Below, one piece after another: positions 8,470-18,617 of a DNA stretch of 64,000 nucleotides (positions are counted from its first letter, which is position 1; each line of letters begins with the position of its first letter). Below the pieces are notes generated by a model. That model searched no databases and was not told where the DNA came from. It saw only the letters and a program-made list of their open reading frames with translations. The stretch covers positions 6,882,001 to 6,946,000 of the forward strand of contig NZ_CP042968.1 in NCBI RefSeq assembly GCF_001693515.2, in the 5' to 3' direction. The translations under genes and the position numbers were made by a program. The DNA comes from Bradyrhizobium paxllaeri. Its GTDB lineage: Bacteria > Pseudomonadota > Alphaproteobacteria > Rhizobiales > Xanthobacteraceae.

Positions 8470-9375
8470 TCACCCCGCCAAGAAAAACTCCCGCAACAAC
8501 TTCGCCGTCGCTTCCGGATTCTCCTCCGTCAGAAAATGCCCGGAATCCACCGGCGCGCCCTCCACCTTCGTCGCCCACTTCTTCCATGTATCGAGCGGCG
8601 TCGTTGCAGCGCTCGCGACACCGGCATCGCCCCACAACGCCAACATCGGGACGGTGATCTTCTTGCCGGCATCGAAATCCGCCTTGTCGATTTCATAATC
8701 GGCATAGGCGCCGGCGCGGTAGTCTTCGCACATCGCATGCACGCGGGCGGGATCGCGGAACGGCGCGAGGTAATGTTCCAGCGCGCGCGGGTCGATGGCG
8801 TCGAGCGTCTTCGATTTGGTCTGGCTCGCCATCTTGTATTGGAGGAAAAACTCGCCGTTGCTTGAGACCAGTGTCTCCGGCAACGGATGGGGCTGCGCCA
8901 GAAACGCCCAATGATAAATCTTCAGCGCCGAGAGCCGGTTCATCCTCTCCCAGTAATCATAGGTCGGCGCGATATCGAGCACGGCGAGCTTCGACAGCCG
9001 GCCCGGATGATCGAGCGCCAGACGGTACGACACGCGCCCGCCGCGATCGTGCCCGGCAAGCGCGAAATGCACATGGCCGAGTTGCTCCATCGCCTCCACC
9101 ATCGCCTTCGCCATCGCGCGCTTGGTGTACGGCGTATGGTTGTCGTCGCTGCGCGGCATGTCCGACCAGCCATAACCCGGCAGGTCGGCAATGATCAGCG
9201 TGAACTTGTCGGCTAGTTGCGGAGCAACCGGATGCCACATCACGTGTGTCGATGAGAATCCGTGCAGCAGCAACAGCGGCGGCCCCTTGCCGCCGACGCG
9301 GGCGAAGATGCGGCCCGACGAGGTGTTGATCCATTCGGACGCGTAGCCGGGAAACAGATCGGCAAGATCGGTCAT
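8470..9375 (-). CDS. Fluoroacetate/haloacetate dehalogenase-type alpha/beta hydrolase
   Basis: 301 residues from the ATG at 9375, which follows GGAAGGAGC. The protein has the alpha/beta-hydrolase fold. Its active-site residues fall at the same positions as in the characterised Rhodopseudomonas palustris fluoroacetate dehalogenase RPA1163, recalled from the literature: nucleophile Asp110 with Arg111 and Arg114 ([11 protein letters not shown]), acid Asp134, halide-pocket His155, Trp156 and Tyr219, and base His280 (DSGHF). It should hydrolyse haloacetates, possibly including the C-F bond, to glycolate in the cytoplasm. Residue 185 is Gln, where I recall Trp in RPA1163, so substrate range may differ. 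An epoxide hydrolase role is less likely given the His-Trp-Tyr halide pocket. Confidence 0.87.
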   Translation of the reverse strand: MTDLADLFPGYASEWINTSSGRIFARVGGKGPPLLLLHGFSSTHVMWHPVAPQLADKFTLIIADLPGYGWSDMPRSDDNHTPYTKRAMAKAMVEAMEQLGHVHFALAGHDRGGRVSYRLALDHPGRLSKLAVLDIAPTYDYWERMNRLSALKIYHWAFLAQPHPLPETLVSSNGEFFLQYKMASQTKSKTLDAIDPRALEHYLAPFRDPARVHAMCEDYRAGAYADYEIDKADFDAGKKITVPMLALWGDAGVASAATTPLDTWKKWATKVEGAPVDSGHFLTEENPEATAKLLREFFLAG

Positions 9376-9499
9376 GGGCGCTCCTTCCATGGGCTGCGGC
9401 GCTTGCTTCAAACTTTGTTTGTCGTTGCCGCGTTCAGACCGCAGGTTTATGCCATCCCTCACGTCCGACCAAGAGCAACAAGACGCGAGGAAACCAGCG

Positions 9500-10732
9500 A
9501 TGTCGATCGATTTCGAAATTCCGGCCGAGGCCAAGGCGATCCGCGAAAAAGTCCGCAAATGGGTGCATGAGGAATGCATCCCCGCGGAGAAGGAATTGGA
9601 TACCAAGCCGCTCGCCGAAGTGCTGGGACCGCTCCGCGCCAAGGCCCGCGCGCGCGGTCTGTGGTGCCCGTGGGTGCCCAAGGAATATGGCGGCATGGGC
9701 CTCGGTCCGCTGGCCAATGCGCTGGTGCAGATGGAGCTCGGCGAGAGCATGCTGGGCGCGCTGTCGATGAATACGCAGGGCCCCGACGACGCCTCGATGA
9801 TGACGATCCTCGCCCACGGCACGGAATATCAGAAGGAGAAGTTCCTCAAGCCCCTGCTCAACGGCGACAAGCGCATCTGCTTCTCGATGACCGAGAAAGC
9901 CGCCGGCGCCGATGCCACCGGCATGCAGACCACGGCGGTGAAGGACGGCAACGAGAATTACATCCTGAACGGCGAGAAGTGGTTTTCCTCCTCCGCCAGC
10001 GTCGCCGACATGGCGCTCGTGATGGCCAAGACCGATCCGAACGCGCCTCGCCACAAGCAGTATTCGACCTTCCTCGTCGAGCTGCCGAACCCCGGCTACA
10101 AGATCAAGCGCAACGTCGCCAACATGGCGATCGAAGGGCCGCATGACGATGTCCTGCACGGCGGCCACTCCGAGATCGAGATCAAGGATCTGGTGGTGCC
10201 GGCGGACAATCTCGTCGGCGGCGAAGGCAACGGTTTTGCGATGGGCCAGCACCGCCTCGCCTATGGCCGCCTGCGCCATGGCATGCACAACGTCGCCAAG
10301 GCGCAGCGCGCGCTCGACATGGCGGTAGCCCATGTCACCAAGCGCTCGACGTTCGGCCAATTGCTGGCCGACCGGCAGGCGGTGCAGTTCATGCTCGCCG
10401 ACTGCGCCAGCGAACTCTATATCGGCCGGCTGATGCTGCTGCACATCGCCTACAAGGCGGAAAAGGGCCTCGACATCCGGCAGGAAAACTCGATCGCCAA
10501 AATCTTCCATGCGCACATGGTGCACAAGGTGATCGACACTGCGATCCAGCTCCACGGCGCGCTCGGCTTCAGCCAGGATACACCGCTGGCGAAGTGGTAC
10601 ACGCAGGTGCGCTCGCAGCGGCTGGTCGACGGTCCCGACGAGGTGCACAAATGGAAGATCGGCAAGAACGTCATCAAGGCGTTCCGTGAGCACGGCACCA
10701 CGGCGAGTGCGGCCGGCGGGGATTTGCTGTAG
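9500..10732 (+). CDS. Acyl-CoA dehydrogenase family protein
   Basis: 410 residues from the ATG at 9500 ([18 protein letters not shown]). The N-terminal helical domain carries the [17 protein letters not shown] segment. The middle beta domain has [18 protein letters not shown] (FAD and substrate loop), and the C-terminal helical domain has [11 protein letters not shown] and the [14 protein letters not shown] end with the usual Glu-containing loop. It would oxidise an acyl-CoA at the alpha-beta bond and pass electrons to ETF. The sequence resembles the ACAD10/11-like branch rather than short-chain enzymes; the acyl chain is unknown. Divergent from the dehalogenase gene, so the two may share a control region. 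Confidence 0.9.
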   Translation: MSIDFEIPAEAKAIREKVRKWVHEECIPAEKELDTKPLAEVLGPLRAKARARGLWCPWVPKEYGGMGLGPLANALVQMELGESMLGALSMNTQGPDDASMMTILAHGTEYQKEKFLKPLLNGDKRICFSMTEKAAGADATGMQTTAVKDGNENYILNGEKWFSSSASVADMALVMAKTDPNAPRHKQYSTFLVELPNPGYKIKRNVANMAIEGPHDDVLHGGHSEIEIKDLVVPADNLVGGEGNGFAMGQHRLAYGRLRHGMHNVAKAQRALDMAVAHVTKRSTFGQLLADRQAVQFMLADCASELYIGRLMLLHIAYKAEKGLDIRQENSIAKIFHAHMVHKVIDTAIQLHGALGFSQDTPLAKWYTQVRSQRLVDGPDEVHKWKIGKNVIKAFREHGTTASAAGGDLL

Positions 10733-10742
10733 ACCCACATCC

Positions 10743-10854
10743 GTCATTCCGGGGTGGCGCGAAGCGCCGAACCCGGAATCCCGAGATGAGGCCCACCAGT
10801 GCTCATCACATCTAGATTCCGGATCGACGCGCGATGCGCGTCGTCCGGAATGAC
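10743..10854. repeat. GTCATTCCGG...CCGGAATGAC palindromic repeat
   Basis: Begins GTCATTCCGGGGTGGCGCGA and ends TCGTCCGGAATGAC, with an inner ATTCCGGATCGACGCGCGAT segment. It exactly fills the gap between the convergent stops of the acyl-CoA dehydrogenase and purD. Confidence 0.82.
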
Positions 10855-10857
10855 GTG

Positions 10858-12135
10858 CTAGTTCCGCTCCACTTCCATCGCCTGCCAGGCAATGTCCCGG
10901 CGGCAGAAGCCGTCCGGCCATTGGATACGGTCGACAGCTTGATACGCGCGCTCTCTCGCTTCAGTAACGCTCTTCCCCATCGCGCACACGTTCAGCACGC
11001 GCCCGCCATTAGCAAGAATAGCGCCCTCCTTCGCCACCGTGCCGGCATGGAATATCTCGACGCCCTCGATCTTGCCGGCATCATCGAGCCCCTCGATCCG
11101 CGTGCCCTTCCTGTAGTCGCCGGGATAGCCCTTCGCCGCCATCACCACCGTCAGCGCCGGATCGGGAAACCAGCGCAGGTCAAAGTGCTTCAACTCCCCG
11201 TCGCAGGACGCCAGGAACGCCGGCACGATGTCGGACATCATCCGCAGCATCAGCACCTGGCATTCAGGGTCGCCGAACCGGACATTGTATTCGAACAGTT
11301 TTGGCCCCTGCTCCGTCAGCATCACGCCGGCGTAGAGCACGCCGCGAAACGGCGTGCCGCGCTTCTTCATGCCGGCCACCGTCGGCAGGATGATCCGCGC
11401 CATGATCTGGTCGTGAATTTCCGGCGTCACGAACGGCGTCGGCGAATAGGCCCCCATGCCGCCGGTGTTCGGGCCCTCGTCGTGATCGAACACGCGCTTG
11501 TGGTCCTGCGCCGTGGCGAGCGGGATCGCGGTCTCGCCATCGCACAGCGCGAAAAAGCTGATCTCCCGGCCGGCGAGGAATTCCTCGATGACGACTTCAG
11601 TACCGGCCGAACCAAACGCACCGTCGAACATCATGGCGATGGCGGCTTCCGCCTCATCAAGGGTTTTCGCGACGACGACACCCTTGCCGGCGGCCAGCCC
11701 GTCGGCCTTCACGACGATCGGCGCGCCCTGCTTGCGCACATAGGCCAGCGCGTCGTCAGCCCTGGTGAAGCGGCCATAGGCGCCGGTTGGAATGTTGAAC
11801 TCGGTGCAGAGCGCCTTGGTGAACCCCTTGGAGCCCTCGAGTTGGGCGGCCTGCTTGCTCGGACCGAACGCCTTGATGCCGGCGGCGGCGAGATCGTCGA
11901 CGATGCCGGCCGCCAGCGGCGTTTCCGGGCCGACCACGACAAGGTCGACCGCGTTGCGCTTGCAGAACTCGACCACGGCGGGGTGATTCGCAACGTCGAG
12001 CGCCACGCACTCGGCTTCCCGCGCGACGCCGGCATTGCCGGGCGCGCACCACAGCTTGGTGAGCAGCGGGGAAGCGGCAATCTTCCACGCCAATGCGTGT
12101 TCGCGGCCGCCGGAACCGAGCAGGAGAATGTTCAT
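10858..12135 (-). CDS. purD: Phosphoribosylamine-glycine ligase PurD
   Basis: 425 residues, the family length. The start [19 protein letters not shown] is the canonical PurD N terminus and fixes the ATG at 12135. An ATP-grasp domain follows, with [16 protein letters not shown] and the metal-binding NVRFGDPE motif near residue 285. It joins glycine to phosphoribosylamine in the second step of de novo purine synthesis. It stands alone, back to back with xseA across a 164-base gap. Confidence 0.97.
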   Translation of the reverse strand: MNILLLGSGGREHALAWKIAASPLLTKLWCAPGNAGVAREAECVALDVANHPAVVEFCKRNAVDLVVVGPETPLAAGIVDDLAAAGIKAFGPSKQAAQLEGSKGFTKALCTEFNIPTGAYGRFTRADDALAYVRKQGAPIVVKADGLAAGKGVVVAKTLDEAEAAIAMMFDGAFGSAGTEVVIEEFLAGREISFFALCDGETAIPLATAQDHKRVFDHDEGPNTGGMGAYSPTPFVTPEIHDQIMARIILPTVAGMKKRGTPFRGVLYAGVMLTEQGPKLFEYNVRFGDPECQVLMLRMMSDIVPAFLASCDGELKHFDLRWFPDPALTVVMAAKGYPGDYRKGTRIEGLDDAGKIEGVEIFHAGTVAKEGAILANGGRVLNVCAMGKSVTEARERAYQAVDRIQWPDGFCRRDIAWQAMEVERN

Positions 12136-12299
12136 GAGGAGTGCAGCCAAATGGAGGGTTGCCGGCAATTGCGCGACGGTTTAGCACGACAGCGGCCGGC
12201 CGCAACAACGTGTCTATTCCTGTGTGGATATGTGCCGTGACGCTCCTGTGATGGCCTCCGTACCTTGCGGAAGCGCTAGAAAAGGCCGATTCTGGGCAT

Positions 12300-13919
12300 A
12301 TGCCTGCTGAGAACCTCATCAACGCGCCTGAATTCACCGTCTCGGAACTCTCCTCCGCCCTGAAGCGGACGGTGGAGGACCGGTTTGGCCATGTCCGCGT
12401 CCGCGGCGAAATCTCCGGCTTCCGCGGCCCGCACTCCTCGGGCCATTGCTATTTCGCGCTGAAGGACGAGAGTGCCAAGATCGAGGCGGTGATCTGGAAA
12501 TTCGCTCACGCCCGGATGCGGTTCAAGCCGCAGGAGGGGCTCGAGGTCATCGCGACCGGCAAGCTCACGACCTATCCGAACTCCTCGAAATACCAGATCG
12601 TCATCGAGTCGCTCGAGCCCGCCGGCATCGGGGCGCTGATGGCGCTGATGGAGGAGCGCAAGCGGAAGCTCGCCGCCGAGGGCCTGTTCGACGAGGCGCG
12701 CAAGCAGTTGCTGCCCTGGCTGCCCGAGGTGATCGGCGTCGTCACCTCGCCGACCGGCGCCGTCATCCGCGACATCCTGCACCGATTGGAAGACCGCTTC
12801 CCCCGCCGCGTGCTGGTGTGGCCGGTCAAGGTGCAGGGCGAAGGCTCAGCTGAGCAGGTTGCCGCCGCCATCCGCGGCTTCAACGCGCTGCCGGAAGGCG
12901 GCAAAATCCCGCGCCCGGATCTGTTGATCGTCGCGCGCGGCGGCGGCTCGCTGGAGGATCTGTGGTCGTTCAACGAGGAGATCGTGGTTCGCGCCGCCGC
13001 CGACAGCATGATCCCGCTGATCTCCGCTGTCGGTCACGAGACCGATATCACGCTGATCGATTTCGCCGCCGACAAGCGCGCGCCGACGCCGACCGCGGCC
13101 GCCGAAATGGCCGTTCCTGTCCGCAGTGAATTGTTCGCCGAGGTCGAAAGCCTGGCACGCCGCACCATGGTGTGCTGGCAGCGCGGCCAGGAGAGCCGCC
13201 GCAATGAATTGCGCGCCGCCGCCCGCGCCCTGCCCAGCCTGAGCGAACTGCTCGCGATCCCCAGGCAGCGGCTGGACCATCTCGGCGCCGCCCTGCCCCG
13301 TGGGTTGAAGGCCAACACGCACGCCCATCACCGCCGCTTCTCGCAACTCAGCGCCGGCCTGACGCTGAAGGTTTTGCGTGGACAGGTCGCGCAGGCCAAC
13401 CATCGCCTCACGGTATCGGGCGAACGCATCCGCTTGTCCGCCCGTGCGCTGCTGCGCAACCGGCGCGATCGCTTCGCGGGGCTGGAGGTCCGGCTGAAGG
13501 CCTCAAAGCTCTCCAACGCCCAGGCGCAGCGCAATACCATCGCGCGCGAGCGCGAACGCACCCACCGGTTGGCCGAGCGCGCCCGCCGCGCGCTCGAAAC
13601 CGTCATGCAGCGTCTCGACGCACGCGTCGCCCATAGCGGGCAGTTGCTGTCGGCGCTGTCCTATCGCGGCGTGCTCGCCCGCGGCTTTGCCCTGGTGCGC
13701 GACGAACATGGCCACGCCGTCCATGCCGCCACCTCGGTCGGACCGAGCGCACGCCTCTCCATCGAGTTCGCCGACGGCCGCGTCGGCGCCACCGCGGATA
13801 TGGACCGGCCCCAGGCGACACCTGCGCCCGCGAGCGAGCCGAAGGCCGCACCGCGCGAGGTGAAGCCGGCGGCGCCGAAGCGCGTGGTCAAGCCGGTCGA
13901 TCAGGGAAGCCTGTTCTAG
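12300..13919 (+). CDS. xseA: Exodeoxyribonuclease VII large subunit XseA
   Basis: 539 residues, longer than the roughly 450 of E. coli XseA because of a C-terminal Ala/Pro/Lys-rich tail (about 60 residues). The N-terminal OB-fold nucleic-acid-binding domain starts [19 protein letters not shown]. The catalytic region has [30 protein letters not shown] and [21 protein letters not shown] long coiled-coil region follows. With XseB it degrades single-stranded DNA from either end. XseB is not in the window. The stop overlaps the stop of the convergent gene on the other strand in a shared CTAG. Confidence 0.96.
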   Translation: MPAENLINAPEFTVSELSSALKRTVEDRFGHVRVRGEISGFRGPHSSGHCYFALKDESAKIEAVIWKFAHARMRFKPQEGLEVIATGKLTTYPNSSKYQIVIESLEPAGIGALMALMEERKRKLAAEGLFDEARKQLLPWLPEVIGVVTSPTGAVIRDILHRLEDRFPRRVLVWPVKVQGEGSAEQVAAAIRGFNALPEGGKIPRPDLLIVARGGGSLEDLWSFNEEIVVRAAADSMIPLISAVGHETDITLIDFAADKRAPTPTAAAEMAVPVRSELFAEVESLARRTMVCWQRGQESRRNELRAAARALPSLSELLAIPRQRLDHLGAALPRGLKANTHAHHRRFSQLSAGLTLKVLRGQVAQANHRLTVSGERIRLSARALLRNRRDRFAGLEVRLKASKLSNAQAQRNTIARERERTHRLAERARRALETVMQRLDARVAHSGQLLSALSYRGVLARGFALVRDEHGHAVHAATSVGPSARLSIEFADGRVGATADMDRPQATPAPASEPKAAPREVKPAAPKRVVKPVDQGSLF

Positions 13920-14752
13920 CGCGCCAGCCACTCCGTGACCTGCTGCTGCGAGTCCTTTCGCGCGTCGGCATCGGTGCCGATATGGCCTCGTTCGGGCAAT
14001 GTGGCGTCGGACCCCGTGATCGCGCGCAGCGGAAGGTTGGCGCGGTCGAAGTCGTGAGCCGCCCCCGGATAGACCACGATCCGCGCCAGCGCGCTGCGGC
14101 CGCGGGCGCCCTCCACCACCTGGCGGCAGGCCGATGGCGAACTGACGTCGTCCTTGGCGCCGATCAACAACAGCGTCGGCACGCGCGTACTCCAGCCGAG
14201 GCCGGAGGAGATCCGGCAATCCGGATAGAATGCGATGGCCGAGCGGAAGTCCGGCTCGGCACTGCGCGACAATGATTGCGGGCGCACCGCCCACAGCACC
14301 GCGCTGGCGCCGTTCGCCCATCCCATCAGGCTGATGCGGTCACGCGCGGCCCAGGATTGCCGCAACAGCCATTGCCGCGTCGCATTGATATCGGCGACCC
14401 GCTCGCGGCGAGCCAGCACGCGGCGCTCCTTGACTTGGCACTGCGGGCCGAGTTCGCGCGAACCATAGCTGTCCGGCAGCAGCACCGCGTGGCCGGTCTT
14501 CAGCAACTGCTCTGCCCAGTCGCGGTAGCGCGGCTGCACCGGCTCCGATTGCCCGCCCAATCCGCCACAGCCGTGCAGCGCAATCACGGTGGGAAAGGGC
14601 CCTTCCCCGGCGGGCTTGTAGAGCTGTGCGTGCAGCGTCAGGCTGGCCGCCGCCGGGATATCGACCTGCTGCGGCGCCGGCAAGGGAGCGGCATTTGCCG
14701 TGCAGGCCGCAGCGAGGAGCGTCAGGAATAGCGTTGCTGACAACAGGCGCAT
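13916..14752 (-). CDS. Exported dienelactone-hydrolase-family protein lacking the nucleophile
   Basis: 278 residues with an N-terminal signal peptide (hydrophobic to about residue 20, AAACTANAA cleavage region), so it is probably periplasmic. The alpha/beta-hydrolase core has ALHGCGG (oxyanion region), LIGAKDD (acid) and GAAHDFD (His). The nucleophile elbow, normally GxSxG or GxCxG, reads GWANG, with Ala146 (codon GCG at 14315-14317) at the nucleophile position. A single base change from TCG would explain this. It may be catalytically dead or work otherwise. A paralogue with an intact Ser elbow but a frameshift lies at 58353-59175. Confidence 0.8.
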   Translation of the reverse strand: MRLLSATLFLTLLAAACTANAAPLPAPQQVDIPAAASLTLHAQLYKPAGEGPFPTVIALHGCGGLGGQSEPVQPRYRDWAEQLLKTGHAVLLPDSYGSRELGPQCQVKERRVLARRERVADINATRQWLLRQSWAARDRISLMGWANGASAVLWAVRPQSLSRSAEPDFRSAIAFYPDCRISSGLGWSTRVPTLLLIGAKDDVSSPSACRQVVEGARGRSALARIVVYPGAAHDFDRANLPLRAITGSDATLPERGHIGTDADARKDSQQQVTEWLAR

Positions 14753-14943
14753 CTGTCTCTGTCGTATCGGTATGACGCTGCGAGCACGGTAAAATTCACG
14801 CTATCATGCGCCCGGACACAAAATCATCACAAGTGGGTGGGTTTCGGGGGCGGACAGTACGACCTATCTATGATAGATCGAATTTTGGAAATTACACTTA
14901 AGGCCAGTCCTCCTCCCGGATCGGCCCATCGGAGAGTTTGACG

Positions 14944-15171
14944 GTGCTCAATAAATTCGGCCCCTCGGGTCATGGCGAAGCACAGGTGCAGTATCTCGAT
15001 GGCGATTTCCGTGTCATCTCGCCCGGAACCTATGTGCGCTGCGCCATCACCGACGTGCGGATTCCGCTCGATGAATTGAAATACTGGAGCGTCGATCTGC
15101 AGGAGGCCTATTCGGTGCCGAGCGCGGTGCTGCAGCGGCATTTTCCCGGCGCGCTGAAGTCGCAGGGTTAG
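14944..15171 (+). CDS. DUF2093 family protein
   Basis: About 75 residues, mostly one conserved domain (LNKFGPSGHGEAQVQYLDGD then ADV-like segments ending in DELKYWSVDLQEAYSVP), which I recognise as DUF2093, found in alphaproteobacteria and of unknown function. The frame opens with TTG at 14938, but the GTG at 14944, giving M-L-N-K-F, fits family N termini and the GGAGAG upstream. No signal peptide. It is convergent with lpxK, with a palindromic repeat between. Confidence 0.78.
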   Translation: MLNKFGPSGHGEAQVQYLDGDFRVISPGTYVRCAITDVRIPLDELKYWSVDLQEAYSVPSAVLQRHFPGALKSQG

Positions 15172-15180
15172 GATCGCCTG

Positions 15181-15260
15181 GTAGCCCGGATGGAGCGAAG
15201 CGCAATCCGGGATCAGTGCCGCGCGATCTCCCGGATTTCGCGTCGCTCCATCCGGGCTAC
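15181..15260. repeat. GTAGCCCGGATGGAGCG palindromic repeat, copy 2
   Basis: Same element as at 8387-8465. The right end GTAGCCC, read on the minus strand, contains the TAG that terminates lpxK, so the element supplies that gene's stop codon (15257-15259). Confidence 0.9.
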
Positions 15261-16276
15261 GGTTCTTTCCTCTCCCGCGCCTTGAACAGCCGGTCGGCGA
15301 CGAATTTCCGCAACAGCGCCGCGTCGTCGAATTCGAGCGTCACCGCGAACGGCACGATCTCTCTCGCCCAGTCCGGCAGAACTCCGCCGCGCCGCAGCCG
15401 CGCCAGATCCTTTTCCGTTGTCACCAGCGTTAGCCCATCGCGTTTGGCCTCGACGATCAGGCCTTCGATCTCGCCCTGCGAATACGGGTGATGATCGGCG
15501 AAGGCGCGCGACTGAACGACATCGACGCCGCTGGCGCGCAGCGTGTTGAAGAATCGCGCGGGATCGCCGATGCCGGCGAACGCCAGCACGCGCCGACCGC
15601 GAAGCTCGGCCACCACCGCTGCATCCGGCTTCAGATGCGCTGATAATACCGGTTTGCCCTGGGCTGCGATCGCGGCCGCCACCGAGGACGCGGCATTGCC
15701 GTCGCCGACGACAATGAGCGCGTCGGTGCGCGCCAGTTGCGGCCGCAGCGGCGCACGCAGGGGACCGGCGGGAAATACCTGACCATTGCCGATGCCGCGG
15801 CCGCTGTCGATCACGATCAGCGAAGCGTCCTTGACGACCGCCGGACTCTGGAAGCCGTCATCCATCAGGATCACGGTCGCGCCTTGCGACCGCGCCAATG
15901 GCACGCCTTCCGCGCGGTTGCGCGACACCACCACCGGCAGATGGCTTGCCAGCATCAAGGGTTCGTCGCCGACATCGGAAGCTGCATGCCTGGCGGGATC
16001 GACCCTGACCGGCCCGCGCAACTTGCCGCCATAGCCGCGGCTGAGCACGACCGGCGTTTCGCCGAGTTCACCCAGCAGTTTCGCCAGCGCCAGCACGGTC
16101 GGCGTCTTGCCGGCACCGCCGACGTGATAATTGCCGACGCAAAGCACCGGAATGCCGGCGTTCAATCCCTTGCGCTGCAGGCGCTGTGCGGCGATGGCGC
16201 CATAGAGCGCGCCGAGCGGTTTCAATAGATGCGAGTTGAGCGAAGCCGGGCCGTGCCAGAAGGCCGGCTCACGCAT
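15257..16276 (-). CDS. lpxK: Tetraacyldisaccharide 4'-kinase LpxK
   Basis: 339 residues. The N terminus MREPAFWHG is typical and the Walker A loop reads GNYHVGGAGKTPTV at about residues 48-61. LpxK phosphorylates the 4' position of the lipid A disaccharide at the inner membrane. The ATG at 16276 has GGGAG upstream. It overlaps the end of waaA by 8 bases, so it is the last gene of a translationally coupled operon. Its stop codon lies inside a palindromic repeat. Confidence 0.96.
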   Translation of the reverse strand: MREPAFWHGPASLNSHLLKPLGALYGAIAAQRLQRKGLNAGIPVLCVGNYHVGGAGKTPTVLALAKLLGELGETPVVLSRGYGGKLRGPVRVDPARHAASDVGDEPLMLASHLPVVVSRNRAEGVPLARSQGATVILMDDGFQSPAVVKDASLIVIDSGRGIGNGQVFPAGPLRAPLRPQLARTDALIVVGDGNAASSVAAAIAAQGKPVLSAHLKPDAAVVAELRGRRVLAFAGIGDPARFFNTLRASGVDVVQSRAFADHHPYSQGEIEGLIVEAKRDGLTLVTTEKDLARLRRGGVLPDWAREIVPFAVTLEFDDAALLRKFVADRLFKARERKEP

Positions 16277-17573
16277 TGGCGGCTCCCATCTCGATCCGCA
16301 GTTGCAGGAGATACGGCTCGAGCGCGGAGAGCGTCCGCTCCAGCGCGCCGCCGAGCTGCCCGACCACGCGCTCGGACGCGGTGAGCACGGCTTCGCGTGC
16401 CTTGTGATCGGCCAGCATCTGTCCGAACTGCTTCACCAGCGCTTCCTGCGTATCGGCACGCCGCGCGCCGCCGGCGGAATCGAGAGCCTCATAGACGTCG
16501 GTGAAATTGAAGACGTGAGGACCGTGGACGACCGAAGCACCGAGCTTGATCGCCTCGATCGGATTCTGCCCGCCATGTTCGACCAGCGATCCGCCCATGA
16601 ACACGATCGGCGCCAGCCGGTAGAACAACCCCAGTTCGCCCATGGTGTCGGCGACATAGATGTCGGTCGTGGCGGTCGGCAAATCCTCGTGCGAACGCAG
16701 GGTCGGATTGAGGCCTGAAGCTTCGATCATGCGCGCGATCGCCTCGCCGCGATCGGGATGGCGCGGCACGATCACGGTCAATAGCCCTGGAAAATATCCG
16801 GCCAGCGTCCGGTGGGTTTCGGTGAGGATCTCTTCTTCGCCGGGATGCGTGGAGGCCGCGACCACGACCGGCCGGCCGCGCGTCATCGACATCAGCATAT
16901 CCAGCTTGTTGCCGTCGGCCGGCGGTGCGGGAACGTCGAGCTTGAGGTTTCCCGTGACGATGACGTTGTGGCTTCCGAGCGCGGTGAATCGATCCGCATC
17001 GGTCTTCGACTGCGCCAGGCAGATGTCGAATTTATCGAGCAGCGCCGAAATGGTGCCCTGGACCCGCTGCCAGCGCGGAAACGAGCGCTGCGACATTCGC
17101 CCATTGATCAGCACCATCGGCAGCCGCCGCGCGGCGCTCGACAGGATCAGGTTCGGCCACAGGTCGGACTCGACGAACAGCGCCAGCGAGGGCCGCCAGT
17201 GATCGAGAAACCGGGCGACGTAGCGCGGCGAATCGTAGGGAACATATTGATGAATGACGTCGGACGGGAACCGCTTGGCGACGATCGCAGCCGATGTCAC
17301 CGTGCCCGAGGTCAGCAGGATGCGCAGGTTCAAGGCCCGCAGCCGCTCGATCAGCGCTGCCGCCGCCAGCACTTCGCCGACGCTGGCGCCATGAATCCAC
17401 ACCAGCGGCCCTGCCGGGCGAACATCGGCGCTCATGCCGCGGCGCTCGCCGACCCGCGCCGGGTCTTCCTTGCCAAGCCTCAACCGCCGGCTGACCAACG
17501 CAGGCGACAACGGCACCATGGCGGACGAAAGGCTCCGGTAGACGCGCAACGTCATCGGCAGCGAATTAGCCAA
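16269..17573 (-). CDS. waaA: 3-deoxy-D-manno-octulosonic acid transferase WaaA (KdtA)
   Basis: 434 residues. WIHGASVGEVLAA near residue 57 is the WaaA N-terminal signature. The GT-B fold continues with VVAASTHPGEEE and ends with the FMGGSLVEHGGQNPIEA sugar-nucleotide-binding segment. It transfers KDO from CMP-KDO to lipid A precursors. The TTG at 17573 is preferred because GGAGG stands 6 bases upstream; an ATG at 17555 is the alternative. The start overlaps the end of the DUF374 gene by 8 bases and the end overlaps lpxK by 8. Confidence 0.95.
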   Translation of the reverse strand: MANSLPMTLRVYRSLSSAMVPLSPALVSRRLRLGKEDPARVGERRGMSADVRPAGPLVWIHGASVGEVLAAAALIERLRALNLRILLTSGTVTSAAIVAKRFPSDVIHQYVPYDSPRYVARFLDHWRPSLALFVESDLWPNLILSSAARRLPMVLINGRMSQRSFPRWQRVQGTISALLDKFDICLAQSKTDADRFTALGSHNVIVTGNLKLDVPAPPADGNKLDMLMSMTRGRPVVVAASTHPGEEEILTETHRTLAGYFPGLLTVIVPRHPDRGEAIARMIEASGLNPTLRSHEDLPTATTDIYVADTMGELGLFYRLAPIVFMGGSLVEHGGQNPIEAIKLGASVVHGPHVFNFTDVYEALDSAGGARRADTQEALVKQFGQMLADHKAREAVLTASERVVGQLGGALERTLSALEPYLLQLRIEMGAANA

Positions 17574-18279
17574 GAGAAGCCTCCGGACGCCCGACCGCCT
17601 TGTAAGCGCGACGAGTCGCTTCGTTCAGTAAAGCTTCTACCTGAAGGCGCAGCTTTTCCATAGTCTCGGCGTCGGCGTCCGGTGGCACGTATACATGTTC
17701 AATGCCTACCACCGCACCGCGCCCGAATGGCAAATTGATGGTGGTAGAGTCCCAGTTCTTCAACCGGATGAAGCGGCTCGTCACCATCGCAAAGGGCATG
17801 ATCGGCCGGCCAGACTCGCGCGCCAGCATGATGATGCCGAGCCCGACCACCCGCGCGCGCTTCGGCACGTCGGCGGTGGTGGCGACGTTCCACTTGTCCT
17901 CCAGCGCCTGCACCATCTCCCTGAAAGCGCCGACGCCGCCCTTGCGGTGAAAGGCGCCGCCATGATCGCCGGAACCCCTGATAGTTCCGATGCCGAGCCG
18001 CTCGGCGGCGATGGCGTTGAATTCGCCGTCGCGGTGCCGCGAGATCAGGACCTTGGCGCGGTGGCTCTCCTTGGTCTTGATGAACGGCGTCATGAAATGT
18101 TGGCCGTGCCAGAACGCGAAGATCGCCGGCATCTCAGGCTCGACCCGCTCATAGATGTCGGCCGGCTCATAGCTGAAGCGATTGGTCAGCCAGACCAGCC
18201 GCAAATACTCGGCCGCAAGCACACCCAGCGCGCGCTGAACGAAGGTGCTGCGCAGCAAATCGCGAATGAGACGTTTCAA
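17566..18279 (-). CDS. DUF374 / lysophospholipid-acyltransferase-like protein
   Basis: 237 residues. AFWHGQHF at about residue 55 (the DUF374 equivalent of HxxxxD acyltransferase motif I), ISRHRDGEFNA, and GIGTIRGSGDHGGAFHRKGG match DUF374 of the LPLAT superfamily. An N-terminal hydrophobic segment suggests membrane association. The substrate is not established. Position directly before waaA and lpxK, with an 8-base overlap, argues for a lipid A or LPS acylation role, as inference. The apparent start is TTG at 18279, 5 bases after the DUF4170 stop. Confidence 0.83.
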   Translation of the reverse strand: MKRLIRDLLRSTFVQRALGVLAAEYLRLVWLTNRFSYEPADIYERVEPEMPAIFAFWHGQHFMTPFIKTKESHRAKVLISRHRDGEFNAIAAERLGIGTIRGSGDHGGAFHRKGGVGAFREMVQALEDKWNVATTADVPKRARVVGLGIIMLARESGRPIMPFAMVTSRFIRLKNWDSTTINLPFGRGAVVGIEHVYVPPDADAETMEKLRLQVEALLNEATRRAYKAVGRPEASLG

Positions 18280-18284
18280 CTGGA

Positions 18285-18524
18285 TTACTTCGTGTCTTGA
18301 CCTGGATCGAGCAGCCGGTGGAGGTGAACCACGAAATAGCGCATGTGGGCGTTGTCCACCGTCTGCTGCGCCTTCGCCTTCCAGGCCGCGAGAGCGGATG
18401 CATAATTGGGATACACGCCGACGATGTCGACCTGGTCGAGGTCCTTGAACGTGACGTGTTCGAGATCGGTCAACTCGCCGCCGATGACAAGATGCAGCAA
18501 TTGCTGCGGGGCACTATCTGGCAT
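18285..18524 (-). CDS. DUF4170 family protein
   Basis: 79 residues from the ATG at 18524 (MPDSAPQQLLHLVIGGELTD). The compact domain with VDIVGVYPNYASALAAWKAKA and MRYFVVHLHRLLDP matches DUF4170, a small family of unknown function almost confined to alphaproteobacteria. No signal peptide or membrane segment. It lies 5 bases upstream of the DUF374 gene and is regularly found with LPS genes in this group. A regulatory or accessory role in lipid A/KDO assembly is conceivable but unproven. Confidence 0.8.
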   Translation of the reverse strand: MPDSAPQQLLHLVIGGELTDLEHVTFKDLDQVDIVGVYPNYASALAAWKAKAQQTVDNAHMRYFVVHLHRLLDPGQDTK

Positions 18525-18617
18525 GATGGACTTTCCTAACGAGGTGCCCGGCAAACAGGAGCGATACTCTGAATCGCGGCATGAATGGAATGATGTGTGA
18601 CACGGATTTCGACCGAT

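Noticed and set aside
9434..10921. 495-codon open frame on the minus strand opposite the acyl-CoA dehydrogenase
   Set aside because: It mirrors the dehydrogenase in another frame, has no family motifs, is rich in His, Arg and Val typical of antisense high-GC frames, and runs through a palindromic repeat.
10834..12240. 468-codon plus-strand frame opposite purD
   Set aside because: purD is fully recognisable on the other strand. The plus frame has no motif and again begins inside a repeat.
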